Assembly (NCBI GenBank): GCA_007125415.1
Contig: SLDH01000349.1
Span: forward strand, 1-15,472
DNA: 15,472 bases
Reading direction: 5' to 3'
From: Roseovarius sp.
Lineage (GTDB): Bacteria; Pseudomonadota; Alphaproteobacteria; Rhodobacterales; Rhodobacteraceae
Position numbers and translations under genes: made by a program. Under the pieces are notes generated by a model. The model did not search any database. It was not told the origin of the DNA and worked only from the letters and a program-made list of their open reading frames with translations. Positions 14,115-15,472 of the stretch are shown here, piece after piece; within the stretch, counting starts at the first letter, position 1; every line of letters begins with the position of its first letter.

Positions 14115-15472
14115 TCAGGAAGACACCTGTTCTCTCAAGATCGATGCGGTCAGCGACAGCAACAGATAGATACCTGCAAAGACCAGGAACGCCAACAGGG
14201 TGTTTTCGAACGCCTTGGGATAGCTTGGGTCCTCCGAGGCAATGGGTTTGACGCTGACGGTCAGATAGCGCACCTGCTTGTTCGCCTCGATCTCGCTCTG
14301 GCGTTTGGCCTCCAGCGCGGATTGTAGCACCATGTCGGCAGTGATCAGATCGGCCTCGGCGATCTGGATATCGGCGGCCTGGCTGGCAAGCGATGTCTGC
14401 CCCTCCGTGGCTTGGGTCAGGCGTGCATTCTGGCGCTCATACTCTGCTTGCAGAACGCTGATCTCGCTGCGCAGCGCATCCACGCGCGACTGGTTGGGCC
14501 TTACGTTGTTCAGTTGCACACTCAGCGCCAGTTGCTTTTCCTGCAGTTGCAATTCGACCGATGAAATCAGTTGCCGGATCGCCGCGATCTGCCCGGTCGG
14601 ATCGAGGATCGTGCCTTCTTGCAACGTCACCAGCCTTTGCTGGGCGGCACGGCGTTCCGCCTTCGCCTCCTCGAGGCTGGCGGTGGCGGTCTTGACGGCA
14701 TCGGCGCGCTTCTGTTGGCTCAGCTCGTCGACCCGTTCCTCGGCATAATGGATGAGACGTTCGGAAAAGAGCGTACTGATGGTCGGATCGGCGCTGGCCA
14801 CTGACATGCGGATGACGCCTTCGGTCGGGTCATAGCCGAGCTTGACATACTTCTTGTAGAGCCTGTGCGCCGCCTCGATGCTCGCATCGGGGTCGAGACG
14901 CTGCAATGGATCGATGAAGGGCTGACTGAAATGCGCGCGGAAGCCCACATCCTCGTCGAGCCGCAGCATCGCATCCTTGGATTGCAGATAGCTTTGCGTG
15001 GCGATGGCATCCTGCCCGGTAGCGAACTGCGTGGGCAGAAGGCCGCCGAGCCCGCCGCCGCCACCGGCGCCCGATCCATCAGCCGTGAGGATCAGAAACT
15101 CAGAGTCGGTGGCATACATCGGTGTGGCGATCTCGTAGAAGTAATAGCCCACGATGATCGTCGGGAGCAGGACGAAGGCCATGAGGCGCGAGAGCAGCAG
15201 CGTCAGCTTGCGGCGGCGGCGCCGGGCGATGTCGCGTTGAATTTCCGTGATTTCCGCAGCCCGCCTGTCTGCCGGGCTGAGTTCGGTCGAGGGCAGTGTC
15301 TCGTGGTCCAGAGGCACTGTCTGGGGCAGTTGAACGCGGGATTTCACCGGCGCGTTGCCTGGTTGCATGGGGGCTTCCAGCCCGTCGGTTTCATCGGTCG
15401 ACACAAGCTCGAGCATATTGGCCCGTTGAAACGGATCGACGCCCTTGGCCCGCAAGAGGCGCACCGCGTCGA
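14115..15472 (-). CDS. kpsE: Capsule polysaccharide export inner-membrane protein, KpsE/BexC/CtrB-like (5' end cut by window)
   Basis: Wzz-like polysaccharide co-polymerase that spans the periplasm in ABC-dependent capsule export. The frame is open to the right edge without a convincing start, and the edge residues (AVRLLRAKGVDPFQRANMLELV) read as coding, so the N-terminus is missing. About 450 residues are visible: a cytoplasmic tail, a basic run (DIARRRRRK) and first membrane helix LLLSRLMAFVLLPTIIVGYY at about 89-108, a periplasmic part with a glycine-rich patch (GSGAGGGGGLGGLL), long coiled coils (SQQKRADAVKTATASLEEAK through LQAEYERQNARLTQATEGQ), the conserved proline-rich PIASEDPSYPKAFENT before the second membrane helix LLAFLVFAGIYLLLSLTASI near the C-terminus. 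Export partners (KpsM, KpsT, KpsD types) would be outside the window. Confidence 0.88.
   Translation of the reverse strand, partial: DAVRLLRAKGVDPFQRANMLELVSTDETDGLEAPMQPGNAPVKSRVQLPQTVPLDHETLPSTELSPADRRAAEITEIQRDIARRRRRKLTLLLSRLMAFVLLPTIIVGYYFYEIATPMYATDSEFLILTADGSGAGGGGGLGGLLPTQFATGQDAIATQSYLQSKDAMLRLDEDVGFRAHFSQPFIDPLQRLDPDASIEAAHRLYKKYVKLGYDPTEGVIRMSVASADPTISTLFSERLIHYAEERVDELSQQKRADAVKTATASLEEAKAERRAAQQRLVTLQEGTILDPTGQIAAIRQLISSVELQLQEKQLALSVQLNNVRPNQSRVDALRSEISVLQAEYERQNARLTQATEGQTSLASQAADIQIAEADLITADMVLQSALEAKRQSEIEANKQVRYLTVSVKPIASEDPSYPKAFENTLLAFLVFAGIYLLLSLTASILREQVSS

Overview
The window looks like about 15.5 kb of chromosome from an alphaproteobacterium of the Rhodobacterales (Roseobacter/Paracoccaceae type). 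The basis is high GC content, the style of the proteins (PhoB, the long phosphohexomutase, KpsE-type capsule export protein) and many genes joined by ATGA overlaps. The taxonomic call is my inference from protein recognition; no marker gene was compared.

Layout. (1) 1-948, minus: 5' part of prs (PRPP synthase), cut by the window edge. (2) 1224-4190, minus: a likely operon of MaoC-type hydratase, ribF (FMN/FAD synthesis), a YcgN-type cysteine-cluster protein and a threonine aldolase. The last three genes overlap or abut, the first has a promoter candidate with a palindromic operator, and a large stem-loop begins at the last stop codon. (3) 4496-9253, plus: a six-gene operon consisting of a small stand-alone Lrp/AsnC ligand-binding (RAM) domain protein and a complete branched-chain-amino-acid/amide (HAAT) ABC importer: periplasmic binding protein, two permeases and two ATPases. 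(4) 9486-12021, plus: phoB with tandem Pho-box-like repeats upstream, then an Acr3 arsenite efflux pump, then a small methyltransferase carrying the Hen1 (RNA 3'-end 2'-O-methyltransferase) active-site signature. (5) 12022-12387: non-coding spacer with GC-rich hairpins and a perfect 13-bp inverted repeat. (6) 12388-15472, minus: a phosphomannomutase/phosphoglucomutase and, cut by the right edge, a KpsE/Wzz-like capsule polysaccharide export protein. The mutase supplies hexose-1-phosphates for polysaccharide and the KpsE-like protein helps export it.

Most interesting points: the lone Hen1-type methyltransferase without a visible Pnkp partner, placed after phoB and acr3. Arsenate enters through phosphate transporters, so the phoB-acr3 pairing makes sense, but the methyltransferase does not yet have a role. 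Also notable are the DNA-binding-domain-less RAM protein leading an amino-acid importer operon, the repeated-half-site PhoB box in front of phoB itself, and a 13-17-bp sequence found three times in non-coding DNA. No tRNA, rRNA, CRISPR array, transposase or integrase was seen.
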